64,000 nucleotides of DNA from JACCVG01 sp034664165. Lineage in GTDB: Bacteria > Actinomycetota > Thermoleophilia > Solirubrobacterales > Thermoleophilaceae. A program made the position numbers and the translations under genes. Positions 49,514 to 57,672 of the stretch are shown here, piece by piece (within the stretch, counting starts at the first letter, position 1; each line of letters opens with the position of its first letter). Under the pieces are notes generated by a model, which was not told the origin of the DNA, ran no database searches, and worked only from the letters and a program-made list of their open reading frames with translations. The stretch spans positions 4,156-68,155 of the forward strand of contig JAXDIE010000023.1 in assembly GCA_034664165.1 (NCBI GenBank). The letters are read 5' to 3'.

Positions 49514-50553
49514 GCGCCCCCGGCGAGACGCGGAAGGTCGTGGCCATCCAGCTGGCCGTGAAGCTGGGTGAGATCTCCGCCAACCTGGCCCACATCGAGG
49601 ACATCGTGGGCCAGGCGGTGCGCGAGCACTCGCCGGACATGGTCTTCCTGCCCGAGGTGTCGACCACGCCGAACATCAGCCACCGGGCCATGAGGTCGTG
49701 CCACGTGCCCGTGGACGGCGAGCCGCTGGCCCTCTACCGCAAGCTTGCCCGCGAGCACGGGTGCATCGTCGGCGCGGGTGCCCTGACGGTCCGCGGCAAG
49801 GACGCGCGCAACACCTATTACATCTGCGAGCCGGGCGGCGCGACCCATCTGCACGACAAGGATCAGCCGTCCATGTGGGAGAACAACTACTACGGGCCGG
49901 GCAAGGACGAGGGCGTGGTGGAGCTCTCCACCGGCGGAGCGCTCGGCGTTCCCAACGGCTTCGAGTGGATGCGGTCACGTACTGCGGCCCGTCTGCGGGG
50001 CCGGGTACGCCTGGTCACCGGCGGGATGTGCTTTCCCTCCTATCCCAAGTGGGCGCTGACCCGCCCCTACTTCTGGAGGCGGGAGCACACGACGATGCTC
50101 CAGCTGTGCCGTGAGTCCCCGGGCAGGCTGGCGCGGGTGGTCGGCGCCCCTGCGGTGCATTCGGCCCACGTGGGCGACATCACCATGGAGACGCCCATGG
50201 CGGCCGGGATCGACTGGCCGACGATCATGACGGGGGAGACGATCATCACCGATCGCCATGGCGTGATCCTGGAGCGGCTGGCCTACGAGGACGGCGAGGG
50301 CTACATCGGCACCGAAGTCGAGTGGCGCGACCCCGAGCCCCTGGATCCCGTCCCGAACAGCTTCTGGATGACCTCGCTGCCCTTCAGCACCCAGGCGGTC
50401 TGGCACATCTGCAACAACCAGGGGCGCGCCTCCTACCTGGCCAGGAAGGCCCGGGACGGGCACGCCTGGCAACACGAGCCCTACCACGGGCTGGACCTGC
50501 CCGACTCGATTCCGGGAGACCCCGTGGCGGAGGGCGCAACCGCCCAGAGTTGA
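49510..50553 (+). CDS. Nitrilase-superfamily paralogue lacking the catalytic Cys
   Basis: 347 aa. It shares most blocks with the enzyme at 45207, including VFLPEVSTTP (Glu) and HLHDKDQPSMWENNYY (Lys). At the nucleophile position the paralogue's GCANGFEW reads GVPNGFEW (codon GTT), so the Cys is Val. A Cys does occur in VTGGMCFPSYPKW, where the paralogue has His. Unless that residue compensates, this is a non-catalytic subunit or ligand-binding protein. It is translationally coupled to the FAD monooxygenase and followed by a PucR regulator 56 bp on. Confidence 0.87.
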   Translation: MSAPGETRKVVAIQLAVKLGEISANLAHIEDIVGQAVREHSPDMVFLPEVSTTPNISHRAMRSCHVPVDGEPLALYRKLAREHGCIVGAGALTVRGKDARNTYYICEPGGATHLHDKDQPSMWENNYYGPGKDEGVVELSTGGALGVPNGFEWMRSRTAARLRGRVRLVTGGMCFPSYPKWALTRPYFWRREHTTMLQLCRESPGRLARVVGAPAVHSAHVGDITMETPMAAGIDWPTIMTGETIITDRHGVILERLAYEDGEGYIGTEVEWRDPEPLDPVPNSFWMTSLPFSTQAVWHICNNQGRASYLARKARDGHAWQHEPYHGLDLPDSIPGDPVAEGATAQS

Positions 50554-50583
50554 ACCAGATTCGGGAGCGCTGGTAGCCTCGGT

Positions 50584-50596
50584 TTTGCAGTGCAAA
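50584..50596. promoter_or_regulatory. Palindrome upstream of the PucR gene
   Basis: TTTGCA-G-TGCAAA, perfect 6-bp arms, 13 bp before the GTG at 50610 and just before the GGAGGA ribosome site. Candidate autoregulatory operator. Confidence 0.45.
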
Positions 50597-50609
50597 CGGA
50601 GGACAGACA

Positions 50610-51881
50610 GTGAGCGCTCTCACGCGTCAGCGTGAGCGCCGCAGCGCCGACGACGCAGTCGTCTCGCTGGCGGCCGAAATGCGTGCGGAGCAGACCGACC
50701 TCGGCCGCAGCATGGCCGAGCACCTCCACTCGATCATCCCCATGTTCGGCGAGGCCGACGGCGAGCTGCTTGCAGAGACGCAGGCCAGCTGCGAGGCCAA
50801 CGTTGCGCAGATCCTGCAGATGCTGGAGCGGGGCGAGGCGGCCGAGCAGCTTGTGCTTCCCCCGGCGGCCTCCGCCTACGTGGACGGCATGGTCCGCCGC
50901 GGCGTCCCTCTGCCCGTGTTGCTTCGCGCCTACCGGCTGGGCCACCAGTGGATGTGGGATTGCTGGTCCGAGCAGCTGCGCGCGCGTGTCGACGACGCCG
51001 ACGCCCTGGCCGATGTCCTCGAGCATTCCTCCGCCTTCCTCTTTGGCTACATCGACCTGATCGCCGACGCTCTGGTCGAGGAGTACGGGTCCGAGCGCGA
51101 CCGCCTGGTGCGCAGCGCAGCCGCGCAGCGCAGCGAAGTGGTCCGCTCGATCCTCGCGCGGGAGCCCGTGGACGAGGAGGTGGCCAGCCGCCGCCTTGGC
51201 TATGAGCTCGCGCGCGAGCACGTGGCCATGCGCGTGAGCGGGGACCCGGGCGGCGCCGCCGAGCTGCGCGGCCTGGAGCGTGCCGCCGAGGAAGCCGCCC
51301 GCTCCCTGGGGCCGGGCAGCCCGTTGATCGTCCCGTCCGGAGTGGCCACCCTCGACGTCTGGTGGGGCGGTCACAAGGGGCCCAAGGAGGCAAGGCTCGA
51401 CGTGCTCGCGAACTACGTGCCGCCCGAGGGCATCCGCGTGGCGGTGGGGCGCCCGGGCCAGGGCATCGAAGGCTTCCGCCGCTCGCGCGAGGAGGCCGCC
51501 GAGGCCGCCCGCGTCGAGTCGCTCGCGGTCGACCCGCTGGGCGAGGGCGTGACAAGCTACGAGGACGTGGAGCTGTTGTCGCTGCTGACCGCCGATGAAC
51601 GACGCGCACGCCGGTTCGTCGCCAGCCGCCTGGGCGCGCTCGCCGCGCCCGATGCCGCGGTGGCCCGGTTGCGTGAGACGCTTCTTGTGTTCCTTGCGGG
51701 CAACTGCAGCAACGTCCGCGCCGCACGGGCCCTGCACGTGCACCAGAACACCGTCGTGTATCGCGTGAACCGTGCGGAGGCGCTCCTCGGCCGCACCGTC
51801 TCCGACTGCGGGCCCGAGCTGGTCTGCGCGCTGAAACTGGCCGAGATCTTCGGCGAGTCCGTACTTACCGGCGCCGAGTAG
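50610..51881 (+). CDS. PucR/CdaR-type transcriptional regulator
   Basis: 423 aa. The first ~165 residues are helical and resemble the RsbR-type N-terminal (RsbRD_N) domain, with LLRAYRLGHQWMWDCWSE. A central GGDEF-like CdaR region is followed by the PucR C-terminal HTH near 365-395 (FLAGNCSNVRAARALHVH, then NTVVYRVNRAEALLG). It is probably a ligand-responsive activator for the preceding FAD monooxygenase-nitrilase pair or for itself; the target is unknown. A palindrome and GGAGGA precede the GTG start, and a terminator follows. Confidence 0.86.
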   Translation: MSALTRQRERRSADDAVVSLAAEMRAEQTDLGRSMAEHLHSIIPMFGEADGELLAETQASCEANVAQILQMLERGEAAEQLVLPPAASAYVDGMVRRGVPLPVLLRAYRLGHQWMWDCWSEQLRARVDDADALADVLEHSSAFLFGYIDLIADALVEEYGSERDRLVRSAAAQRSEVVRSILAREPVDEEVASRRLGYELAREHVAMRVSGDPGGAAELRGLERAAEEAARSLGPGSPLIVPSGVATLDVWWGGHKGPKEARLDVLANYVPPEGIRVAVGRPGQGIEGFRRSREEAAEAARVESLAVDPLGEGVTSYEDVELLSLLTADERRARRFVASRLGALAAPDAAVARLRETLLVFLAGNCSNVRAARALHVHQNTVVYRVNRAEALLGRTVSDCGPELVCALKLAEIFGESVLTGAE

Positions 51882-51895
51882 CCGCATTGGGGCAA

Positions 51896-51918
51896 CCGGC
51901 CAAGCTAGGCCGGCTTTT
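51896..51918 (+). terminator. Intrinsic terminator after the PucR gene
   Basis: CCGGCC-AAGCTA-GGCCGG stem-loop followed by CTTTTCTG, 14 bp after the stop codon. A second small hairpin GCCTGG/CCAGGC follows at 51937-51954. Confidence 0.78.
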
Positions 51919-52005
51919 CTGTACTGCGCGCACACGGCCTGGGCCCTGCCAGGCGGTTAGCCTGAGCCTGCTCGACGCCAAGCTTTGGAGAGAGAGGTAA
52001 ATGCC

Positions 52006-52425
52006 GTGAGCGAACTTCTGAACGGTCGCTGCCTATGCGGCAACATCACGTACTCGTGCAGCGCCGACCCGGCGATGCAGGCGCTCTGTCACTGCACGGA
52101 CTGCCAGCGACAGACGGGATCGATGGGTTCGGTGCTCGTCGGCGTGCCGGCGGGAACCCTCGACGTCGCGGGCGAGACCCTTTCGACCTACGAGACGATC
52201 GGAGAGGATCGTGGCACCCCAGCCGCCCGCGCGTTCTGCTCGAACTGCGGATCGCCGATCAGCACGACGGTGCCCGAAATGCCCGAGCTCGTCTTCATCA
52301 AGGCCGGAACACTCGACGACACGTCCTGGCTCCAGCCCCAACTCGAGGTGTGGGGAAAGTCGGCTCAGCCCTGGCTGCCCGTCGAGGAAGGCCGTCCGCG
52401 CATGGAGCGCGGACCCGAGGGCTGA
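52006..52425 (+). CDS. GFA (CENP-V-type) zinc protein
   Basis: 139 aa from GTG 52006. Cys pairs in GRCLCGNITY, CHCTDC and FCSNCGSPI are the zinc ligands of the GFA/glutathione-dependent formaldehyde-activating-like family. Most members have no proven enzyme activity. GGAGAGAGAGG 8 nt upstream supports this start over an in-frame TTG at 51985. It is followed 30 bp later by an SDR pair and could belong to their operon. Confidence 0.86.
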   Translation: MSELLNGRCLCGNITYSCSADPAMQALCHCTDCQRQTGSMGSVLVGVPAGTLDVAGETLSTYETIGEDRGTPAARAFCSNCGSPISTTVPEMPELVFIKAGTLDDTSWLQPQLEVWGKSAQPWLPVEEGRPRMERGPEG

Positions 52426-52455
52426 CATGACCACTATTGAAAGGAGCCCGTTTCG

Positions 52456-53217
52456 ATGAGCGATGACCTGACTGGGCGCCGGGCGTTGGTAACGGGTGCC
52501 GCACGCGGCCTGGGACTGGCTGTCGCGGAGCTGTTCCTGGAGCGCGGAGCCACCGTGATGCTGTCGGACCGCGATGGGGCCGAGGCCGAGGCCGCGGCCG
52601 ACCGTCTGGGTGACAAGGCGCTCCCGAACACGTGTGATGTGACCTCCAGCGAGCAGGTCCAGGCGATGATCGCCGCGGCCGTCTCCGAGATGGGCGGGCT
52701 CGACATCCTGGTGAACAACGCCGGAATCGAGATCTCGAAGCCCATGAACGAGCACAGCGATGAGGAGTTCCTCAACCTGCTCAAGATCAACGTGCACGGG
52801 GTGTTCATGTGCACCAAGTACGCGGTGCCCGCCCTGGCCGAGAGCAAGGGCAACATCGTGAACATGGCCTCGGTGGCCGGGCTGGGTGCCGCGCCGCTGC
52901 TCTCGGCCTACTGCTCCTCCAAGGCCGCGGTCATCGGATTCACCGAGGTCTGCGCGCTCGAGCTGCGGGACGCGGGCATCCGCGTGAACGCGGTGTGCCC
53001 GTCGTTCATCGGCACGGAGATGGTTGACCGGATGATCCCGATCTACGAGGAGATACTCCCCTTGCCCTTCGATGAAGTCGTGAAGATCAAGCAGGGCCGA
53101 CTCGGAACCTCCGAAGAGGTGGCCGAGACCGTGGCCTTCCTGGCCTCGGATGACGCCTCCTGGACCACAGGCGCCCATTTCACCCTCGACAACGCCCTCA
53201 CGGCGAGCCTTCTCTGA
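52456..53217 (+). CDS. Short-chain dehydrogenase/reductase (second)
   Basis: 253 aa, classical SDR. Motifs: TGAARGLG near residue 13, NNAG near 84, Ser in NMASVAG near 137, and the YCSSK catalytic segment near 152. The late FTLDNAL resembles the usual C-terminal end. It likely oxidises a hydroxyacyl-CoA or cyclic alcohol with NAD(P). AAAGGAG lies just upstream of the ATG. Its stop overlaps the next SDR start (TGATG), so the two should be made together. Confidence 0.9.
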   Translation: MSDDLTGRRALVTGAARGLGLAVAELFLERGATVMLSDRDGAEAEAAADRLGDKALPNTCDVTSSEQVQAMIAAAVSEMGGLDILVNNAGIEISKPMNEHSDEEFLNLLKINVHGVFMCTKYAVPALAESKGNIVNMASVAGLGAAPLLSAYCSSKAAVIGFTEVCALELRDAGIRVNAVCPSFIGTEMVDRMIPIYEEILPLPFDEVVKIKQGRLGTSEEVAETVAFLASDDASWTTGAHFTLDNALTASLL

Positions 53218-53987
53218 TGGGCGTGCTCGACGGGAAGGTCGCAATCGTCACCGGCGCCGGCCAGGGACTCGGCCGTGCGGTGGCCGAGGAGTTCGGGCGC
53301 GAAGGCGCGACGGTCGTCGTCTCAGACATCAACGGAGATGCCGCCGAGTCGGTTGCCGCAGGCATTGACGGCGCAACCGCCGTGACGTGCGACGTCACTG
53401 ACGAGGCGCAGGTCAAGGCGTTGGTCGCGGCGGCGGTGGATGCGCACGGCGGACTCCACATCATGGTGCCGAACGCGGGCATCGCGAACACGCCCACGCC
53501 GCTGACGGACCTGAGCCTCGAGGACTGGCGCAAGGTCACCTCCGTGAATCTCGACGGCGTGTTTCTCTGCATAAGGGAGGCCGCGCCGGCGATCATCGGG
53601 GCAGGCGGAGGGATCATCGTGAACATGTGCTCGATCACGGCGCTGAAGGGGTTGCCGCTGGCGGGAAGCTACGCCGCGGCCAAGGCCGGCGTGCTGTCCC
53701 TGACCAAGACCAGCGCCGTGGAGTTGCGCGACCATGGCGTGGCGGTTCACGCGATCTGCCCCGGCTTCATCGGCACCGAGCTTGTCACGGACACAAAGTC
53801 GGCGTTCGAGTCGGCTCTCGGGCTTCCAGAGGGCGGCTTCGACGAGGTCATCGCCGGTGCCCAGGGACGCTACGGCGAGGCATCCGAAGTGGCACGGCTC
53901 GCGGTGTTCCTCGCATCGGGCCGGGCGAGCTTCAGCAGCGGCTCGGAATTCGTGCTTGACGGCGGAGCCTCGGCCTCGCTCCTCTAG
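53217..53987 (+). CDS. Short-chain dehydrogenase/reductase (third)
   Basis: 256 aa. TGAGQGLG near residue 13, PNAG near 84 (the usual NNAG Asn is Pro), NMCSITA near 138 and YAAAK near 152 give the SDR active site. The substitution before NAG is tolerated in some SDRs. It is coupled to the preceding SDR by a one-base overlap; the pair may act on consecutive or stereoisomeric substrates. It is followed by a hairpin and by repeat copy B. Confidence 0.9.
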   Translation: MGVLDGKVAIVTGAGQGLGRAVAEEFGREGATVVVSDINGDAAESVAAGIDGATAVTCDVTDEAQVKALVAAAVDAHGGLHIMVPNAGIANTPTPLTDLSLEDWRKVTSVNLDGVFLCIREAAPAIIGAGGGIIVNMCSITALKGLPLAGSYAAAKAGVLSLTKTSAVELRDHGVAVHAICPGFIGTELVTDTKSAFESALGLPEGGFDEVIAGAQGRYGEASEVARLAVFLASGRASFSSGSEFVLDGGASASLL

Positions 53988-54001
53988 CCGCCCTTTTCTC
54001 G

Positions 54002-54035
54002 TTGCCGCTGTTTGCCCTGGTGCGAACAGCGGCAA
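54002..54035. terminator. Hairpin after the SDR pair (weak terminator)
   Basis: TTGCCGCTGTT (54002-54012) and AACAGCGGCAA (54025-54035) form a perfect 11-bp stem with a 12-nt loop, 14 bp after the SDR stop codon. There is no T-tract afterwards, so it may be a processing hairpin or factor-dependent terminator. Confidence 0.55.
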
Positions 54036-54067
54036 TGGGGAGGTCACCCGGGCGGCGGGGACCCTTT

Positions 54068-54249
54068 CACAACCCTCGGGGCTAATTGCACGGAGCTTTC
54101 CTGGGGAACAATTCGTGGTCCCCCTTCGTTGCCTTCCTGGGTGCGGTTCCGTGACAACGGCAGCAATCAGGTAACAGAGCGGCGCAAACGGGAGCCTGCC
54201 TCTCCCAACGGAGACAGGACCCGCGGTGCAGCAGCTGTACGAGCAGTAA
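54068..54249. repeat. Conserved intergenic element, copy B (candidate structured RNA)
   Basis: The second copy of the element at 32199-32382. Conserved blocks include CTAATTGCA, ACAATTCGTGG, GCGGTTCCGT, ACAACGGCAGCAAT and AACGGAGACAGGACCCGCG. Its hairpin GGGGA (54103-54107)/TCCCC (54119-54123) differs from copy A on both strands of the stem but still pairs. It ends 5 bp from the stop codon of the minus-strand TetR gene at 54255, the same arrangement as copy A. Both copies lie in convergent gaps. Confidence 0.75.
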
Positions 54250-54254
54250 CTGGC

Positions 54255-54863
54255 CTAGCGCAGGTAGATGGCGCCCATCCACGTGGGCATCAGCGAGTCG
54301 ATCACGGCCTCGGGCTTCATGTCGCCTCGCGCGAGCTGCATGTAGCAGCAGCGCTCGACCATCCAGACGAGGGCCGTGGCCATCTGGTCGGCATCGAACG
54401 GCCGGATGGCCCCGGTGGCCTGCTCGCGGCGGAAGTAGTCGGCACTGGCCTCGATGAAACGGCCGATCAGGGCGCGCCAGAAGGCGGCGAACTCCTCGTC
54501 GTAGCCGGAGACCTCGGTCACCACCCTCAGCAGACCCGAGTGGCCGGCGTAGGCGGTGGCAACCCCGTCGAGCGCCTCGCGGACGATGGCCTCGGGCTGT
54601 CCCTCGCCATGCCACCAGCGGTCGGCCTCCAGGTAGAGCTCGTCCATCACGCTCTCGGCCGCCGCCATCAGGGCGTCGTTCTTGCCGCGGAAGTGGGCGT
54701 AGAAGGCGCTGCGGTTGATGCCGGCCTCGCGGGCGATCGCCTCGACGCTGATCTCCTTGAAGGGCCCGAGCTCTGCCAGCCGCATGGTGGCCTCGGCGGC
54801 CGCGCCGCGGACCTCGTCCTGTCGCTGGGAGAAGACCTGGCGTGTGGGCCGGGTGACCGACAT
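54255..54863 (-). CDS. TetR-family transcriptional regulator (third)
   Basis: 202 aa. The HTH region reads EATMRLAELGPFKEISVEAI and AREAGINRSAFYAHFRGKND (residues about 20-60). The C-terminal domain has two Cys (WMVERCCYMQLA) in a likely ligand region. It faces the monooxygenase operon across overlapping palindromes (54893-54918), so it is the probable repressor of that operon. ATG 54863 has TAGAAT 7 nt upstream; a longer reading crosses the operator and is rejected. Confidence 0.88.
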   Translation of the reverse strand: MSVTRPTRQVFSQRQDEVRGAAAEATMRLAELGPFKEISVEAIAREAGINRSAFYAHFRGKNDALMAAAESVMDELYLEADRWWHGEGQPEAIVREALDGVATAYAGHSGLLRVVTEVSGYDEEFAAFWRALIGRFIEASADYFRREQATGAIRPFDADQMATALVWMVERCCYMQLARGDMKPEAVIDSLMPTWMGAIYLR

Positions 54864-54870
54864 GGCGCTG

Positions 54871-54876
54871 ATTCTA
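54871..54876 (-). promoter_or_regulatory. -10 box of the leaderless TetR transcript
   Basis: TAGAAT on the minus strand, 7 nt before the ATG at 54863. Confidence 0.5.
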
Positions 54877-54892
54877 AGCGCATCGCCGACAG

Positions 54893-54918
54893 AGTGTTGG
54901 ACACTGTGTCCTACAGTG
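54893..54918. promoter_or_regulatory. Overlapping TetR operators
   Basis: AGTGT-TGG-ACACT (54893-54905) and CACTGT-GTCCT-ACAGTG (54902-54918) are perfect inverted repeats sharing the central ACACT half-site; GGACAC-T-GTGTCC also lies here. They end 2 bp before the -35 of the monooxygenase promoter. Confidence 0.62.
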
Positions 54919-54920
54919 CG

Positions 54921-54949
54921 TTGCAGGGACCCCGGATGTGTGGTAGGAC
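54921..54949 (+). promoter_or_regulatory. Promoter of the diiron monooxygenase operon
   Basis: TTGCAG (-35, 54921-54926), a 17-bp spacer and TAGGAC (-10, 54944-54949), followed by a short leader with GGAGGAG before GTG 54982. Confidence 0.52.
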
Positions 54950-54981
54950 TGCCTTTCGCCCACCCTTTGGAGGAGTGACCC

Positions 54982-56622
54982 GTGAGCAAGACCCGCCGCC
55001 GCAGCATCACGCAGACCCACGACCGCATCGGCCAGCTCGGCTGGGAGCCGGATTACCACAACCCCGTGCCGAAGTACCCCACGCGCTACCGCTTCCCGCA
55101 CAAGGCCAAGGATCCGATGAAGCACATCATGCGGGAGTACCTGCCGATGGAGCTCGAGAAGGACGAACGCGTCTATGGAGGACACGACGCGGCGGTTCGG
55201 GCCGGCATGGGTGAGAAGGCCTCGGTGCGCTGGCAGGAGATCCTCAAGGGCTTCATCACGGTGACCAACTTCGCCGAGATCGGCGCCGGGCGCTGCATGT
55301 CGATGCTGATGGACGCGGTGCCCAACAACGAGCTGCGCAACGGCTACCACGTGCAGTTCGTCGACGAGATCCGGCACACCGGCATGCAGATGTCGCTGGC
55401 CCGCTGGTACGCCAAGCACACGCCCGACCCGTCGGGGTGGAACATCGCGCAGAAGGCGCTCCCCTCCACCCCGCTCACCGGGCCCGCCATCAACATGCTC
55501 TCCCACTTCTTCGTGGGGGATCCGATCCAGTGCGCGTTCACCCTCCAGGTTGTGGCCGAAACGGCGCTCACAAACGTGGCCTTCGTCGCTCTGCCCGACA
55601 CGGCCGCTCGCAACGGCGATTTCGCCCTCCCGACCACCTACCTCTCGGTGCAGTCAGATGAGGCGCGCCACATCTCGAACGGCTACGCGACCTTGCTCAC
55701 CGTGCTCCAGGACGACCACAACGCGCCGCTGATCGAGCGTGACCTGCAGCAGGCGTGGTGGATCAACCACGCGTACCTGGACATCTTCTCCGGGGGCATC
55801 ATCGAATACTTCTCGCGCGACCGGTCGGACCCGGAGAGCTACCTTGACAAGTGGGACCGCTGGATCCGCGACGACTGGTACCGCTCATACGTGCTGAAGC
55901 TCGGCAAGCTCGGCCTGAACGTCCCGCCTGACATCTTCGAGGACGCCCGCGAGCGCATCGTGAAGGGCCTGGTCCACAAGAACACGATGCTCGGGTTCGC
56001 CGCGTGGCCCCTCCATTTCTGGCGCTTTGACCCGCTGGTCGAGCGTGACTTCGAGTGGTTCGAGTCCAAGTACCCGGGCTGGTACGACGAGTACGGCGCA
56101 TTCTGGGAGGCATACGCCCAGTGCACCGACCCCGCCGACCACGCCCTCCTGCTGAACATGCTGAGCGTGGCGCCGCCGAACTGCTGGACCTGCCAGACCT
56201 CCTGCGTGATCGAGGAGGACATCACCCACCGGGTGGTGTCGGACCACACGCGGTTCTACTGCTCAAAGTGGTGCCAGTGGATGGACGAGTCCAACCCGGG
56301 CCGCTACACGGGCGACCGCAATTTCTTCGACCGCTACCACGGCTGGGAGGTCTCGGACGTCGTCCGCTCACTGGGCTTCGTGCGGCCCGACGGCAAGACG
56401 CTGATCGGCCAGCCGCACCTGAACGACGACAAGCAGTGGACCCTCGATGACATCAAGGCTTGCGGCGTGGAGATCCAGAGCCCGAACATCCGCATGGCCG
56501 AGGAGATGGGCCTGCCCAGCGGCAACTGGCACGAGCCGGCCATGTCGAACGGGATCGGCATGGGCGCACGCCTGCCCGACCTGCCGGCGCCGCTGGCGAC
56601 GCCCGGCCCGGCAGGCGTCTAG
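54982..56622 (+). CDS. Diiron monooxygenase hydroxylase large subunit (PrmA/MimA-like)
   Basis: 546 aa. Ligand segments of the bacterial multicomponent monooxygenase alpha subunit are present: Glu in NFAEIGAGRC near residue 98, the DEIRHTG pair near 132, Glu in VAETALTN near 193 and SDEARHISN near 227. The PPNCWTCQTSC segment near 390-400 is typical of the propane/phenol-type alpha subunits. With reductase, small subunit and coupling protein in the order of prmABCD or mimABCD, the enzyme should hydroxylate a small alkane, ketone or aromatic; which one is unknown. GTG 54982 follows GGAGGAG. Confidence 0.93.
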   Translation: MSKTRRRSITQTHDRIGQLGWEPDYHNPVPKYPTRYRFPHKAKDPMKHIMREYLPMELEKDERVYGGHDAAVRAGMGEKASVRWQEILKGFITVTNFAEIGAGRCMSMLMDAVPNNELRNGYHVQFVDEIRHTGMQMSLARWYAKHTPDPSGWNIAQKALPSTPLTGPAINMLSHFFVGDPIQCAFTLQVVAETALTNVAFVALPDTAARNGDFALPTTYLSVQSDEARHISNGYATLLTVLQDDHNAPLIERDLQQAWWINHAYLDIFSGGIIEYFSRDRSDPESYLDKWDRWIRDDWYRSYVLKLGKLGLNVPPDIFEDARERIVKGLVHKNTMLGFAAWPLHFWRFDPLVERDFEWFESKYPGWYDEYGAFWEAYAQCTDPADHALLLNMLSVAPPNCWTCQTSCVIEEDITHRVVSDHTRFYCSKWCQWMDESNPGRYTGDRNFFDRYHGWEVSDVVRSLGFVRPDGKTLIGQPHLNDDKQWTLDDIKACGVEIQSPNIRMAEEMGLPSGNWHEPAMSNGIGMGARLPDLPAPLATPGPAGV

Positions 56623-56631
56623 GAGGCACCG

Positions 56632-57672
56632 ATGCCGCAGGTGGTGTTCGAGCCGATTGGCGAAGAGATCGAGTGCGGTGAGGAGGAGTCGATCCTCGAC
56701 GCCGCGTTCCGCCAGGGCTACAACCTGGTCTACGGCTGCCGCGAAGGCCAGTGCTCGGCCTGCAAGTGCTACCTGCTGGAGGGCGAGGTGGCGCTGAAGC
56801 CCTACTCGACGTTCGCGCTCTCCGAGACCGAGGAGGCCAACGGCTACACGCTGATGTGCCGGGCGATGCCCGAGGAGGACCTCGTGGTCGAGCTGCTGCA
56901 CTTCGACCCCGACAACTATCGCCTGGAAAACCCGATCCGCGAGGGGTCCGCCACTGTGATCACCAGCGAAGCGCTCACGCACGACATCCAGCGCCTGCAG
57001 CTCAAGGTCGACGCGCCGCTGGACTTCTCCTTCGAGCCGGGGCAGTACGTGGACATCACCGTGCCTGGGGGCGATGCCACCCGCTCGTTCTCGATGGCCA
57101 ACCTGCCCGACGGCAACATCGAGCTGATGATCAAGCGCTATCCAGGCGGCCGTTTCTCCGGGTTGCTCGACGGCGAAATCGCGGAGGGCTCCCGGCTCGA
57201 CTTCACCGGCCCGTACGGCTCCTTCCGCCTTCGCGCCACGGAGCGGCCGGTGCTGCTCGTGGCGGGCGGCTCCGGCATGGCGCCGGTTCTCAGCCTGCTA
57301 CGCCGCCTCGCCGCCGATCGGAGCACGCGCCCTGTCCGCTTCTACTACGGCGCCCGCACCCAAGCCGACCTGTTCCACCTGGACCAGGTCGAGGAGCTGG
57401 GCGCCCGGCTCGATGACTTCGCGTTCGTCCCCGTGCTCTCCGAGTCGGGCCCGGAAGGCGCCGAGCTGGGCTTGGTGCACGAGGCCGCCTGCGGCTGCCT
57501 CGAACGAGGCGAGCTGAGCGACGCCGAGGTGTACACGTGCGGCCCCCCGCCCATGATCGACGCTCTGATCGAGCAGCTGGTCGACGGGCGTGGCTTTGAC
57601 GAGAGCCGGATCTTCTACGACAAGTTCACGACCTCCGCCGAGGCTGCGGAAGGAGCAACGCATGACCGATGA
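56632..57672 (+). CDS. Monooxygenase reductase component (PrmB/MimB-like)
   Basis: 346 aa. The N-terminal 2Fe-2S domain has GCREGQCSACKCYLL near residues 37-51 and a fourth Cys in TLMCRAMP. An FAD domain (FEPGQYVDI, RSFSMANLP near 140-160) and an NAD domain (LLVAGGSGMAPVLSLLRRL near 205-223, YTCGPPPMID near 302) follow. It passes electrons from NADH to the diiron hydroxylase. It begins 9 bp after the alpha subunit and overlaps the small subunit gene by 11 bp. Confidence 0.93.
   Translation: MPQVVFEPIGEEIECGEEESILDAAFRQGYNLVYGCREGQCSACKCYLLEGEVALKPYSTFALSETEEANGYTLMCRAMPEEDLVVELLHFDPDNYRLENPIREGSATVITSEALTHDIQRLQLKVDAPLDFSFEPGQYVDITVPGGDATRSFSMANLPDGNIELMIKRYPGGRFSGLLDGEIAEGSRLDFTGPYGSFRLRATERPVLLVAGGSGMAPVLSLLRRLAADRSTRPVRFYYGARTQADLFHLDQVEELGARLDDFAFVPVLSESGPEGAELGLVHEAACGCLERGELSDAEVYTCGPPPMIDALIEQLVDGRGFDESRIFYDKFTTSAEAAEGATHDR

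Noticed and set aside
51937..51954. GCCTGG/CCAGGC hairpin as a second terminator after the PucR gene
   Set aside because: Six-bp stem without a T-tract; the better terminator lies just upstream.
54180..54249. Repeat copies as remnants of a protein ending V-Q-Q-x-Y-E-Q-stop
   Set aside because: Both copies can be read this way at the very end, but a one-base indel and different upstream stops put the shared blocks in different frames, so conservation is at the DNA/RNA level.
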